Source of the DNA: RHKX01 sp963745755
GTDB lineage: Bacteria > Actinomycetota > Thermoleophilia > Solirubrobacterales > 70-9
Length of the DNA: 64,000 nt
NCBI GenBank assembly: GCA_963745755.1
Contig: CAVUYP010000001.1
Span: 2,728,001-2,792,000 of the forward strand
Direction: 5' to 3'
Of this stretch, positions 42,827-51,637 are shown one piece after another. The notes beneath the pieces were generated by a model. The model saw nothing but the letters and a program-made list of their open reading frames with translations, was not told the origin of the DNA and did no database searches. Made by a program: the position numbers and the translations under genes. Within the stretch, counting starts at the first letter, position 1, and the number at the start of each line of letters is the position of its first letter.

Positions 42827-43225
42827 ATGCGAATCGGCAAGGACCTGATCGACGCGATCGTCGCCCACTCACGCGACGATCTCCCGAACGAGTGCTGCGG
42901 GCTGATCGGCGGCTCCGACGGCGCGATGAGGTCCGTCCACCGCGCCCGCAACGCCGCCGCCACCTGGCTCCGCTACGAGGTCCACCCGACCGACCAGCTG
43001 CGGATCATGGATCGGATCGAAGCCGACGGCGAGGAGATGGTCGGCATCTACCACTCGCACACCAAGAGCGAGGCCTATCCGTCGCAGACCGACATCAACC
43101 TCGCCGCGGCCTGGCCCGACCCGCTCTACCTGATCTGCTCGCTCGCCGATCCCGAGGACCCGGTCGTCCGCGCCTTCGCGATCCGCGATGGGCAGGTCGA
43201 GGAGGTCGATCTCGACGTCGTCTGA
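42827..43225 (+). CDS. Mec-type JAMM metallopeptidase (M67)
   Basis: A 132-residue zinc isopeptidase/peptidase. The JAMM active site is intact: catalytic Glu22 in LPNECCGLIGG and H-x-H-x10-D in GIYHSHTKSEAYPSQTDINL. The family enzyme Mec+ cleaves the bond between CysO and newly made cysteine, releasing the amino acid and free CysO. It could also trim the SRG tail of the CysO precursor. Encoded with cysM, eight bases downstream, and sharing the pathway with the MoeZ-cysO unit 10 kb away. Confidence 0.94.
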   Translation: MRIGKDLIDAIVAHSRDDLPNECCGLIGGSDGAMRSVHRARNAAATWLRYEVHPTDQLRIMDRIEADGEEMVGIYHSHTKSEAYPSQTDINLAAAWPDPLYLICSLADPEDPVVRAFAIRDGQVEEVDLDVV

Positions 43226-43724
43226 GCACCCCCTCGTCTGCCGCGGCTGCGGCGCGGCCCAGTCGGGCCGCGGCGAGGGGGAGCGCTTCTGCGCGACCTG
43301 CGGAATGCTGCTCAGCCCGGCCGGCGGGGCCGAGGTCGAGCCGGTCGACGAGCGAACCGAGCGGGCGCGGAAGATCCAACCGCGCTATGCCCGTGGCGAC
43401 ACGCAGCGGGTCGCGGTCGGGCACAACCTCGCCGAGGCGGAGCTGATCCAGAACATCCTCCTCGAGGAGGGGATCCCGAGCATCCTCCGCCGCTCCGGCG
43501 GCTTCGACGTACCCGACTTCCTCGCCGCCGGGCCCCGCGACGTGCTCGTGCCCGCCTCCGGCGCCGGCGCCGCCCGCGAGCTGCTCAACTTCGACGGCGC
43601 TCCCGATCCGACGGCGGAGCCGGTCGATCAGCGCCGGGCCGCATTCAGGCTGGCGGCGGCGATGCTGGCCTTCCTGCTCGTCTCCGGTGCACTGATCGGC
43701 CTCGTCTGGGCGCTGACCCGCTAG
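43188..43724 (+). CDS. zinc-ribbon and DUF2007-like membrane protein
   Basis: A 178-residue protein with a zinc ribbon near the N-terminus (LVCRGCGAAQSG then RFCATCGMLL, two CxxC pairs), a DUF2007-like signal-transducing domain (VAVGHNLAEAELIQNILLEE, GIPSILRRSGGFDVPDFLAA, DVLVPASGAGAARELL) and a C-terminal membrane helix (LAAAMLAFLLVSGALIGLVW). The domain order suggests a cytosolic sensor or adaptor fixed to the membrane. The only in-frame ATG, 43188, overlaps the end of mec by 38 bases; a shorter start is not available before the first Cys pair. Confidence 0.75.
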   Translation: MGRSRRSISTSSEHPLVCRGCGAAQSGRGEGERFCATCGMLLSPAGGAEVEPVDERTERARKIQPRYARGDTQRVAVGHNLAEAELIQNILLEEGIPSILRRSGGFDVPDFLAAGPRDVLVPASGAGAARELLNFDGAPDPTAEPVDQRRAAFRLAAAMLAFLLVSGALIGLVWALTR

Positions 43725-44515
43725 AGCGGCGAGGGGTCGGCAAGGCGGCCGTGTGAGCCTGCGGTCGCCGCGCCGCCGGCGAGCATCGCGACGTGCTCGC
43801 GCCAGGCCGGCTCGATCTCGGCGATCGTCGCGCCGAAGGCGGTCTCCAGCGCCGTCGCCGGCCCGCTCTTCGGCAGCCTGGCGACGAGCAGGTCGCAGGC
43901 ATGCCTGCCAACCCGATGATCGAGCAGGTCGAAGATGCTGCCGCCGAGGATGATCGCGTCGCGGGCCGAGGGCGGGAAGCTCGGCGCCGGGCCCTCGCTG
44001 AGCCGGCGCAGGACGGCGGGCCGGAAGCTCGCGTACTGGCCGGCGTAGAACTGCGCGCCGCCCTCGATCAGCCAGGCCCAGCGCAGGTAGCGGCCGAACG
44101 CGCGCGGTCCCCACGGCGGCGGGATCCGCGGGTTGTTGGCGGCGAGCACGAGCTGCGTGTAGAGCCGCTCCGAGGTTCCGAGCAGGGCCCGCAGCGAGTC
44201 GGGGCCGCCGGCGCGGCGCTCGAGGGCGCTGTCGGTGAGCGTGTGCAGCTCGGTCCGGGTCGCCCATCCGGCCAGGTAGCGGCGTCCGGCCGGGGCGGCG
44301 GCGATCCGCGCCGCCGGCAGCAACGGGTGGGCCGCGGCGAGCCAGCCGGAGCTGGGGTGGAGGATCACGGTGACGCCGCCCGGAGCCGACTCGAAGCGGT
44401 CCTCGAGCTTCAGCCGCAGCTCCTCGAGCCGGTCGAGGGTCCGCTCCGCGCACTCCTCGTCGCCCTCCTCGAATCGGACGGTGAAGCTGAGCGAGTCTGT
44501 CTCGGTCCAGGGCAT
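43721..44515 (-). CDS. hypothetical protein, peptidase-MA-like
   Basis: A 264-residue protein starting MPWTETDSLSFTVRFEEGDE. The region from ALLGTSERLYTQLVLAANNP through YLRWAWLIEGGAQFYAGQYA resembles the second half of gluzincin-like peptidase MA domains, with E-G-G-A-Q in the place of the Glu ligand region. I see no HExxH; the nearest segment is TELHTLTDSALERR. It may therefore be an inactive relative or a different family. No signal peptide or membrane helix. It converges with the zinc-ribbon gene with a 4-base overlap. Confidence 0.6.
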   Translation of the reverse strand: MPWTETDSLSFTVRFEEGDEECAERTLDRLEELRLKLEDRFESAPGGVTVILHPSSGWLAAAHPLLPAARIAAAPAGRRYLAGWATRTELHTLTDSALERRAGGPDSLRALLGTSERLYTQLVLAANNPRIPPPWGPRAFGRYLRWAWLIEGGAQFYAGQYASFRPAVLRRLSEGPAPSFPPSARDAIILGGSIFDLLDHRVGRHACDLLVARLPKSGPATALETAFGATIAEIEPAWREHVAMLAGGAATAGSHGRLADPSPL

Positions 44516-44636
44516 CCCTACGAGGGTAGACCCGGCTGCTCGCCGGCGCTGACCCCGGCGCCCGATTGGCAGCCGACGGACCAGATGCCGCCGCAATCCG
44601 CCGATCGCCCCGGCTGAGGCCGGACGCGAAGCGGAG

Positions 44637-44669
44637 GCGCCGCCCGGGGAGACCGGACGCGCAGCGGAG
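44637..44669. repeat. 33-bp intergenic direct repeat, copy 1
   Basis: The 33 bases starting GCGCCGCCCGGGGAGACCGG and ending CGCGCAGCGGAG recur exactly at 44715-44747, a period of 78. A degraded third relative lies at about 44603-44636 (CGGCTGAGGCCGGACGCGAAGCGGAG, two pieces). All fall between the penicillin acylase stop and the upstream start of the 43721-44515 gene. Confidence 0.75.
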
Positions 44670-44714
44670 ACCCCCGGCTGGGCGAGACACACATGTCATC
44701 CCGTCCCGTTCACC

Positions 44715-44747
44715 GCGCCGCCCGGGGAGACCGGACGCGCAGCGGAG
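44715..44747. repeat. 33-bp intergenic direct repeat, copy 2
   Basis: Identical over 33 bases to 44637-44669, and only 14 bases from the penicillin acylase stop codon. The position just 3' of a large gene resembles REP-type or terminator-associated repeats. I saw no further copy in this window. Confidence 0.75.
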
Positions 44748-44760
44748 GATCTCCCCGGAG

Positions 44761-47550
44761 TCACCTATGTCGCCGGTACTCGACCGCCTGCTGGAACGTC
44801 GGCCGGTTGATCCAGTGGAACTCGTTGACCGGGGCGGCGGTCAGGTCGGTCGGGTTGACGGCGTCGTGGCACATCTGCGGCGAAGCCTCGGTGCCGTTGT
44901 TGAGCTCGCAGCCGGCGGTGCCGTAGAGGTCGGCGAAGCCGGTCGACGCCGCCTTGGCGAGCGTCCTGATCAGCATCTTCCGGCAGGCGCGGCGCTTGCC
45001 CTTGCCGCAGTAGACGCGCGAGTAGGGGGCCTTGACCCTCCTGCCGAGCGCGTCCATCAGGTCCTTCTGGACGAATCCGTAGACGTTGTTCTGGAACGCC
45101 GAGCCGATCGGTCCGGGGGCGTCGTGGATCGAGTGCCCGGAGCCGATGAAGACCGACTGCAGGTCCTTGCCGAGGGTTGGCTTGAACTCGGCCTTGACCC
45201 AGAGTGGCCACCAGGCATCGACGATTCGCACCGCGTCGGCCTGGTCGTAGGAGCCGTCGTCGTCGTGGTCGAGGCGGTGCGCCCCCGACCGGACCCAGGC
45301 ACGCAACGTCGCCAGCGCCGCGTCGACCTGCGGATTCCCGCTGCCGCCGCGGCCGATCAGCTTCAGCGCGTAGGGGACGACGACGAGCCCGCGAAGATCG
45401 GTCGTCCCGGCGCTCTCCATCGCGTCGATCAGCTCGGTCAGGCTCATCTTCTTCTTGCCGCGGATGCCGGCCTCGATCTTCTTGTCGAGCGAGTCGACGC
45501 GGTAGACCGACGAGTAGCAGCGGATGCCGTCGCAGCGGTAGCCCTTGGCCTGCTTGTTGTTCCAGCTCGTCAGGTAGCGCTGATCGATCACCTGGGCATG
45601 CTTGCCGATCGGGTCACGGGCGAACGTGTTCAGGGTCGGATCGAAGTCCTTCCACATGAATCGTCGCTTCGCGAAGACCGGGAAGTTCGGGTGGGTCCGT
45701 TTGCCGCGAACCGGATTCGCGCCCGAGTTGTAGTAGGCGATCTGGTCGTCGTCGGTGTAGAACCAGTTGAAGGTCAGGTCGTTCGTGTAGCCGGCCTTCG
45801 TCCACGACTTCGCATCCTTGACGACGTCGGGGCTGTTCCAGTCCGCGAACGAGATCGCCGAATCGACCTCGTGGTTGTAGGTCGCGCGCAGCTTCGTGTA
45901 GGCGTACGGCTTGCCGCCGATCGTCGCCGTCGCGGTGACGATGCCGGCCTTGGTGCGGAAGACGCGCATCGTCTCGCTGCCGGGCGGCGTCGGGTCGGCG
46001 ACGTTCGGTGTCCACGAGTTCGTGTGGGTCAGCTCGTCCATGGGCAGGCAGCTGCCGTTGAACTCGTAGTGACGGGAGCCCCGGGTCGGCGTGCCGCCGC
46101 CGGGCTCGCAGAGCTTGACCGCGAAGGTGTCGATGATGTCCTGGCCGGCCGAGGTCGCCGACCACGAGTAGTCGCGGCCGCGGCCGAGCTGGACGTAGAG
46201 GTTGCTGCCGACGAACGCGACCCCGCGGGCGTCGATCGCCGGGCCCTCCGGGCCGCCCGGGGCATGAACGTCCTGCTCGGTCAGCAGCTGCGGCGCGAAG
46301 TACCCGGTCTGGGGGCCGAAGACTGCCAGCGGGTGGCCGGTCTCCGACTCGCGGGCGCTGATCACGAGGGCGTTCGAGGCCGCGGTGATCTGGTCGAGGC
46401 CTTCGAGCAGGCCGCCGGCCGGGTCGCGCTCGGCGGTGCTCTGCGGCGACGCCGCAGCGACCACGTCGAGCGGCCGTACCGATCCGGGGTCGGGCATCGC
46501 CAAACCGCGCGGCTTGCCCTTCGGCGGCTGCCGGTACGGGAAGACGCCGCGGTGGACGGTCCGCGGCGCGTCCGGATCGTCGGCGGAGCGGAAGTCCTTC
46601 CAGACCAGCTTGCCGCGCTTCTTGCCGAGCACCCGCTTGGCGTCCTGGAGCGCGGTCGCGGCGCCGAGCTCCTCGCCGCCGCCCTTGCCGAAGATGCCGG
46701 CGACCAGAGCCCCGGTGGCGATCACGTCGGCCGGCTTCCAGGGATCCGGTCCGAGCGGGTGGCCGGTGGCGACGTATAGGGCGTCGAGCTTGGTCGGGTT
46801 CAGCTTCGTCTCGGCGATCCACTGGTTCATCCCGTCGACGTAGTTCTCGGCGTCCTCTTGGATCTGCACGCCGCGCTGCCCGTAGAGGTCGTCGGCGCGG
46901 TCGAACTGCGCCTGCAGCTCGGCGTCGTTGGCGTAGGGCGCGTTCGCGAAGGTGTCGCGGTCCTGGCCGACGTTGGCGCCGCCGGCGAACGAGGAGAGAT
47001 CACCGCGCCCGGCGTGGCGCAGTGCGTCGGCGAGAAACAGCCGGTCCTGGCCGGTCGCGTAGCCGATCCCGAACATCAGCGCGGCGCGATCGCGGCCGTA
47101 GATGTGGGGGACGCCGAAGTCGTCGCGCTGGATCGTCACGTCGTCGCAATGCGGGCTCGACGCCGCGGGCGGGGTGACGATCAGGCAGTTCGGGTTCGTC
47201 GTGCCCTCGCCGCGGCCCGCCGCGACGCCGAAGCTGCCGTCCTTGAAGTAGTCGAGGATCTGCGATTCGCGGAGGCCGGGGGTGGCGTAGACGAGGTTCG
47301 CGTACATGTCGTTCTGGTCGTACTGGTGCGGCGGCCGGGTGCCGTCGGCGAGGAAGGCGAGCAGGTCGGTCGTGCTCTCGAAGCCGTTCTGGCCCGGCGG
47401 CACGATGTTGTAGGCCCGGCCGCCGGCGTAGTCGTCCTGCCGATAGGAGCCTGGTCCCGGTGGCGACGCGTCGGCAACCGCCGGCAGCGCGAACGCCACC
47501 AGAGCGGCGATCAAGAACGAAACTCCCGTACTCACTACCCGCTGCGACAA
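44761..47550 (-). CDS. secreted penicillin acylase family (Ntn-hydrolase) protein
   Basis: A 929-residue exported protein with a signal ending near AVADASPPG. The alpha-chain part includes VTIQRDDFGVPHIYGRDRAA, MFGIGYATGQDRLFLADALR and GRGDLSSF. The autoproteolytic nucleophile is probably Ser392 in DQITAASNALVISARESE, followed by HPLAVFGPQTGYFAPQLL and FVGSNLYVQLGRGRDYSWSA. The C-terminal part contains several Cys (GYRCDGIRCYSS, YCGKGKRRACRKML). Family members cleave amide bonds in penicillins, aculeacin or acyl-homoserine lactones; the natural substrate here is unknown. It is longer than typical acylases. Divergent from the endonuclease IV gene. Confidence 0.9.
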   Translation of the reverse strand: MSQRVVSTGVSFLIAALVAFALPAVADASPPGPGSYRQDDYAGGRAYNIVPPGQNGFESTTDLLAFLADGTRPPHQYDQNDMYANLVYATPGLRESQILDYFKDGSFGVAAGRGEGTTNPNCLIVTPPAASSPHCDDVTIQRDDFGVPHIYGRDRAALMFGIGYATGQDRLFLADALRHAGRGDLSSFAGGANVGQDRDTFANAPYANDAELQAQFDRADDLYGQRGVQIQEDAENYVDGMNQWIAETKLNPTKLDALYVATGHPLGPDPWKPADVIATGALVAGIFGKGGGEELGAATALQDAKRVLGKKRGKLVWKDFRSADDPDAPRTVHRGVFPYRQPPKGKPRGLAMPDPGSVRPLDVVAAASPQSTAERDPAGGLLEGLDQITAASNALVISARESETGHPLAVFGPQTGYFAPQLLTEQDVHAPGGPEGPAIDARGVAFVGSNLYVQLGRGRDYSWSATSAGQDIIDTFAVKLCEPGGGTPTRGSRHYEFNGSCLPMDELTHTNSWTPNVADPTPPGSETMRVFRTKAGIVTATATIGGKPYAYTKLRATYNHEVDSAISFADWNSPDVVKDAKSWTKAGYTNDLTFNWFYTDDDQIAYYNSGANPVRGKRTHPNFPVFAKRRFMWKDFDPTLNTFARDPIGKHAQVIDQRYLTSWNNKQAKGYRCDGIRCYSSVYRVDSLDKKIEAGIRGKKKMSLTELIDAMESAGTTDLRGLVVVPYALKLIGRGGSGNPQVDAALATLRAWVRSGAHRLDHDDDGSYDQADAVRIVDAWWPLWVKAEFKPTLGKDLQSVFIGSGHSIHDAPGPIGSAFQNNVYGFVQKDLMDALGRRVKAPYSRVYCGKGKRRACRKMLIRTLAKAASTGFADLYGTAGCELNNGTEASPQMCHDAVNPTDLTAAPVNEFHWINRPTFQQAVEYRRHR

Positions 47551-47648
47551 CTGATCCTCCCTGAACGATTGCTCGCTCTCCCGGCCGGCAGTCTATGCGG
47601 CCGGCGCGATGATTGCCCCGGTGCCCTCGAGCCCTATCCTCGGCGGCG

Positions 47649-48428
47649 ATGAGCAGCCAGCCCGTCGGTGCACACGTCGAGGGTCGCGACCCGCTCGCCG
47701 AGGCGGCCGAGGTAGGCGCCGACTGCATCCAGCTGTTCCTCTCGAACCCGCAGGGCTGGGAGAAGCCTCCCGAGCGCGATGACGCCGTGGCGCTGCGCTC
47801 CTCGGAGGTCGGCATCTATGTCCATGCTCCGTACCTGATCAACGTCTGCTCGCCGAAGCCGAACGTCCGCTATGGATCGCGGAAGATCCTCGCTCAGACG
47901 TGCGCGGCGGCGGCCGCGGTCGGGGCGCTGGCGGTCGTCGTCCATCCCGGTCACGCCGAGGACGGCCTCGAGGCCGGCGTCGGTCGCTGGTCTCGGACCC
48001 TGGAGCTGCTCGAGTCGGAAGTGCCGGTCCTGCTCGAGAACACCGCCGGCGGCGACCACGCTGTCGCCCGGCGCTTCGATGCCCTGGCGCGGCTCTGGAC
48101 CGAGGTCGCGGGCGCCGCGACCGACATCGAGGTCGGCTTCTGCTTCGACACCTGCCACGCTCATGCGGCCGGCGAGGATCTCGACGACGCCGTCGAGCGG
48201 GCGATCGCGATCACCGGCGGCATCGACCTGCTCCACGTCAACGACTCGCGCGATCCACCCGGAACCGGGGCCGACCGCCACGCCAACATCGGCACGGGCG
48301 CGATGGACCTCGACGTCCTCCGGCACATGATCCGCGCGGCGGAGGCGCCGTCGGTGGTCGAGACCCCGCGCGAAGTCGAAGCGCTGCGCGCCGACGTTCA
48401 GTTCGTCCGCGACGCCTTGGCGGGCTGA
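47649..48428 (+). CDS. nfo: deoxyribonuclease IV (AP endonuclease family 2)
   Basis: A 259-residue TIM-barrel endonuclease of base-excision repair. Metal ligands appear in order: GAHVEG, YVHAPYLINVCSP (His), VVHPGHAEDG (His), LLENTAGGDHAVARR (Glu), GFCFDTCHAHAAGEDLDD (Asp, His), LLHVNDSRDPPGTGADRHAN (His, Asp-x-His) and VVETPREVEALRADV (Glu). The N-terminal half is slightly shorter than in E. coli Nfo. The ATG at 47649 is used because the barrel begins directly after it. Confidence 0.92.
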   Translation: MSSQPVGAHVEGRDPLAEAAEVGADCIQLFLSNPQGWEKPPERDDAVALRSSEVGIYVHAPYLINVCSPKPNVRYGSRKILAQTCAAAAAVGALAVVVHPGHAEDGLEAGVGRWSRTLELLESEVPVLLENTAGGDHAVARRFDALARLWTEVAGAATDIEVGFCFDTCHAHAAGEDLDDAVERAIAITGGIDLLHVNDSRDPPGTGADRHANIGTGAMDLDVLRHMIRAAEAPSVVETPREVEALRADVQFVRDALAG

Positions 48429-48431
48429 GCC

Positions 48432-49790
48432 CTAGCGATAGGTGCTGAAGACGGTTCGGCGGACGAAGCCGTCGTAGGGCTGAACGACCGCCCGGATCGG
48501 CTTGCCCCTGCTGAATACTTTCATCAGCTTGTCGGTGCCGTCAATTCGGACCTCTCGATCGGCGGGGCCACCCGCCGACGGGGGCTGCCAACCGAAGTTG
48601 AACCTTCCCTTCGCGAGCCGCTTGCCGCCCTTCGTCTCAAGTGTCACCGTGCCCGCGCACCGGCTATCGAACTCGTCCCGGCGTTTGACAGAGACGACCG
48701 CAGAGCCCGAGAACGCGAGCCCGTTGTTGGCGGCTCGCACGTCGCAGGCGATCGACGACCTCTTCGTGCAGTGCCTGCCGGGCGAGCCCGCCGGCAGCGG
48801 CGGGCGCGACACGTCCATGTTGCACATGGTCTTCTCGAGGCGCATCGGCTGCGCGGTCATGATCCCGTCGACGCCGAGGTCGAAGAGGTACTTCATCGTC
48901 GGCTCGTCGTCGATCGTCCAGACGTGGACGCCGTAGCCGTCGCCGTGGGCCTTGTCGACGAACTCCGGCGTGACGACCGGGATGCCGCTGAACTTCATCG
49001 GGACTTGGAACACCTTCGAGCCCTCGGGCGGAGGTGTGTTGCCGAGCACGTACCCGGCGACGCCGCCGGTGGCGGGCGCGAGGTCGATCTTCGGCGCGAG
49101 CTCGTGGAAGTGCGCGAGCGCCGCGTCGTTGAACGAGGCGACGACGATCCCGCGCGTCCGGCCGAGGTCGTTCAGGTAATCGGCAAGGACTTCGGCGTTG
49201 TGCATGTAGGAGGCGACGTCGTCGTCCGAGCGTCCCTTGATCTCGATGTTGATCGGGACGTGGGGGTACTTCCTCATGGCCTGCGGAAGGCTCGCGGTCC
49301 GGAAGTCCGCGGGCTTGTAGCCGGGCGGCGGCTTGACCTCCCCGGTGCGGACACCGCGGAACGGGTAGTCGGAAGCCGGCCGGTCGGAGTGGTCGGTGCC
49401 CTTGCCCGGCACGAGCCAGTAGCCGGCGTCGAGCCTCTGGATCTGCGCCAGCGTCATTTCGTAGACGCTGCCGGTGCCGTTCGTGGTCCGGTCGACCGTC
49501 GAGTCGTGGATGACCACGATCTTGTCGTCCCTGGTCACGTGGATGTCGGTCTCGAGCATGTCGGAGCCGAGCCGCATCGCCCGGGCGTATGCATACATGG
49601 TGTTCGACGGCGCCTCGTCCTCACCGCCCTGGTGGGCGATGTTGAGGGTCCTGAGCTCGGTCCAGTCGGTCGGCCCGGCCGCGGCGACCGACGGAGTCGC
49701 GGCGGTCGCGAGTGCAGCGCTCAGGAGCAGCAGGAGGAGGACGGTGCGGGTGCGGAGAACGCCCGCGGACGTCGAATCGATTCGTTCCAT
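48432..49790 (-). CDS. secreted glycerophosphodiester phosphodiesterase
   Basis: A 452-residue exported protein (signal VLLLLLLSAALATAATPSVA). The GDPD barrel occupies about residues 45-325: NIAHQGGEDEAPSNTMYAYA with the first catalytic His, LETDIHVTRDDKIVVIHDST with metal-binding Glu/Asp and the second catalytic His, INIEIKGRSDDD, and YGVHVWTIDDEPTMKYLFDL. A C-terminal beta domain of about 120 residues with four Cys (MCNMDVS, RHCTKRSSIACDV, RCAGTVTLE) follows and may bind carbohydrate or cell wall. It releases glycerol-3-phosphate from deacylated phospholipids or teichoic acid-like polymers. Confidence 0.92.
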   Translation of the reverse strand: MERIDSTSAGVLRTRTVLLLLLLSAALATAATPSVAAAGPTDWTELRTLNIAHQGGEDEAPSNTMYAYARAMRLGSDMLETDIHVTRDDKIVVIHDSTVDRTTNGTGSVYEMTLAQIQRLDAGYWLVPGKGTDHSDRPASDYPFRGVRTGEVKPPPGYKPADFRTASLPQAMRKYPHVPINIEIKGRSDDDVASYMHNAEVLADYLNDLGRTRGIVVASFNDAALAHFHELAPKIDLAPATGGVAGYVLGNTPPPEGSKVFQVPMKFSGIPVVTPEFVDKAHGDGYGVHVWTIDDEPTMKYLFDLGVDGIMTAQPMRLEKTMCNMDVSRPPLPAGSPGRHCTKRSSIACDVRAANNGLAFSGSAVVSVKRRDEFDSRCAGTVTLETKGGKRLAKGRFNFGWQPPSAGGPADREVRIDGTDKLMKVFSRGKPIRAVVQPYDGFVRRTVFSTYR

Positions 49791-49851
49791 GGCGGCGGAT
49801 TCTATGGGCGGTGCTGGAGGGGGCCTCCGGTTGTCGGGCCGCCGGGGGCCG

Positions 49852-50817
49852 CTACGCGCTGCCTTCGGCGACGCGCTCGCGCTCGTAGTCGAGCTCGGTG
49901 CGGATGCCGTGAGCAGCCATCGCCGAGCGGGCCTCCTCGATCGAGCCGCTGTCGGCGATCAACTCCGCGAGCGGCGCCGCCGCGCCGATCGCAGTCCGGG
50001 CGCCGAAGACGAATCCGAGCGCGCCGACCGGACCGAGGTCGACCGTCCGCCTGCCCCCGCGGATCGGCGCGGGACCGCTCTCGCCGAGCGCGCACCGCGC
50101 TGCGAGCAGGCTGGCCTCGGTCGGGACGGTCGCCGCGAGGGCGACGGTCTCGCGGGCCGCGTCGGCCGTCGGCGAGACGGTCCCGAGCCAGTTTCCCTCG
50201 CGGCCGAGCACAGCGATGCGGGCGAGGACCTCAGCAGTGGTCAGCTCGCCGTCGCAACCGCTGCCGTAGGCGCAGCCCAGCGTCTCGATCCGCCCGGGCA
50301 GATGGCGGGCCGCAGCCAGCATCAGGGCGTCGCAGAGCGGACTCGACAGGCCCGGCTCCGCGCCGGTCGCCAGGACGTCGCCGCCGACGTCGAGAAGGAC
50401 GACGAGGTCGCACCCGAGCCGGTCGGCCAGTGTGGCGATGCCGGCGCCGATCGCAGCCGGGCCGTCGTTGACGTCGACGAGCGCAGCAGGGCGGCCGAGA
50501 TGTGCGGCGACCCCGGCCTCGGCGAGCCGGACGCCCTCCGGCGTGCGACCGTCGGGACCGGTCAGCGCCGCGGCGTCGGCAAGGCGCTCGATTCCGTTCA
50601 GATGTCCGAGTGGCCGCGGGCCGGCGTGATGGGGGTCGACGGCGAAGCGCTCCCAGGCGACGCCGCCGAGCTCGACGCGGCGGCCGCTGCGCTCGATCTC
50701 ACGGGCGACGGCCAAGGCGCCGACGACGTCGCCGCCGCCGCCGATCCCGAGCACGAGCGCGCCGCCCTCGCCGGCGGAGAGGGCGTCGGGATGGACGGCC
50801 GGCCCGCGGTCGGTCAA
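49852..50817 (-). CDS. DUF1152 domain protein
   Basis: A 321-residue cytosolic protein. The N-terminal ALVLGIGGGGDVVGALAVAR is a nucleotide-binding-like glycine loop typical of DUF1152, followed by GGVAWERFAVDPHHAGPRPL, VVLLDVGGDVLATGAEPGLS and LGCAYGSGCDGELTTAEVLA. These conserved Gly/Asp clusters suggest a dehydrogenase-like or phosphatase-like active site, but no activity is established. TTG start at 50817, 19 bases after the DUF1802 gene stop on the same strand. Confidence 0.85.
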   Translation of the reverse strand: MTDRGPAVHPDALSAGEGGALVLGIGGGGDVVGALAVAREIERSGRRVELGGVAWERFAVDPHHAGPRPLGHLNGIERLADAAALTGPDGRTPEGVRLAEAGVAAHLGRPAALVDVNDGPAAIGAGIATLADRLGCDLVVLLDVGGDVLATGAEPGLSSPLCDALMLAAARHLPGRIETLGCAYGSGCDGELTTAEVLARIAVLGREGNWLGTVSPTADAARETVALAATVPTEASLLAARCALGESGPAPIRGGRRTVDLGPVGALGFVFGARTAIGAAAPLAELIADSGSIEEARSAMAAHGIRTELDYERERVAEGSA

Positions 50818-50836
50818 CGCCGGCCGCCGGCGGCGC

Positions 50837-51478
50837 TCAGGCGAGCGCCGGCTCGGGCTCCTGCTCGGTTGCGCCGCAGGTATCGCGGATCGCCGCGGCG
50901 GCGCGGTCGAACTCCTCGTCGGCCATCACCGGGACGCCCTCGAAGGGCAGGTCCCGGTCGATCTCGACCCAGGAGTGGCAGCCGATGTGCTCGTCGCGTA
51001 CCCGCACCGTCACCGGGCGCGGAATCCGGTGGACCTTGAGCAGGAGCACGTGCAGCGGATGGGTGCGCTTCCAGCGCAGCCGCTTGCGGGCGTAGTCCTG
51101 GGTCCAGACGTGGTAGGGGCTGAGCGAGTCGACGATTCGCGGGTCGTCGGTCGTGAAGTGGTCGGCGACCTCGGCCCAGGCGCGGATCCGGACCCGGTCC
51201 GGCTGCGGGATGCCGCCGTCCTGCAGCAGCGCCCGCGGCGGCGGCTCCTCGTCCGGCCAGACGCCCTCCTCCAGCGCCCGGCGGAGCTCCGGGTGATGGG
51301 ACTCGCGAACGAGGTCGTTGCGCTGGTGGTCGAAGGTCGGGTAGAGGAAGAACTGCTCGTGCTCGAGCTCGAAATGCTTGTTGTCCTCACGGATGCCCCC
51401 CTTGCGAAGGGTGACGAGCTGCTCGCCCTCGGCGAGCGCGCGCACGGTGACAGACCATTCCTTGAAAGCGATTGGCAT
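50837..51478 (-). CDS. DUF1802 family protein
   Basis: A 213-residue protein beginning IAFKEWSVTVRALAEGEQLV, then TLRKGGIREDNKHFELEHEQ and FFLYPTFDHQRNDLVRESHH, the hallmark of DUF1802. The middle has SLSPYHVWTQDYARKRLRWK and the end HIGCHSWVEIDRDLPFEGVP. Some relatives lie beside restriction or repair genes, but here the neighbour is DUF1152. No catalytic role known. Confidence 0.88.
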   Translation of the reverse strand: MPIAFKEWSVTVRALAEGEQLVTLRKGGIREDNKHFELEHEQFFLYPTFDHQRNDLVRESHHPELRRALEEGVWPDEEPPPRALLQDGGIPQPDRVRIRAWAEVADHFTTDDPRIVDSLSPYHVWTQDYARKRLRWKRTHPLHVLLLKVHRIPRPVTVRVRDEHIGCHSWVEIDRDLPFEGVPVMADEEFDRAAAAIRDTCGATEQEPEPALA

Positions 51479-51637
51479 GGTGATTTAGCGTCCGGGGTCG
51501 TGGTTCAGGGCGGGGTCGCGAGGCTCGGACGAGGGCGACCCAGCCGGGGCCGCTGTTGGGCCCGTCGGAGGGCCGCGAGTCTAGACCAGGTCAACCTGAA
51601 CGGCAAATAAGTGACGACTCGCACATTCTCTTGCAGC

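Noticed and set aside
44566..46779. 737-codon plus-strand frame opposite the penicillin acylase gene
   Set aside because: The sequence is Val/Arg/Gly-rich noise, while the minus strand encodes a clear Ntn-hydrolase with signal peptide and nucleophile motif.
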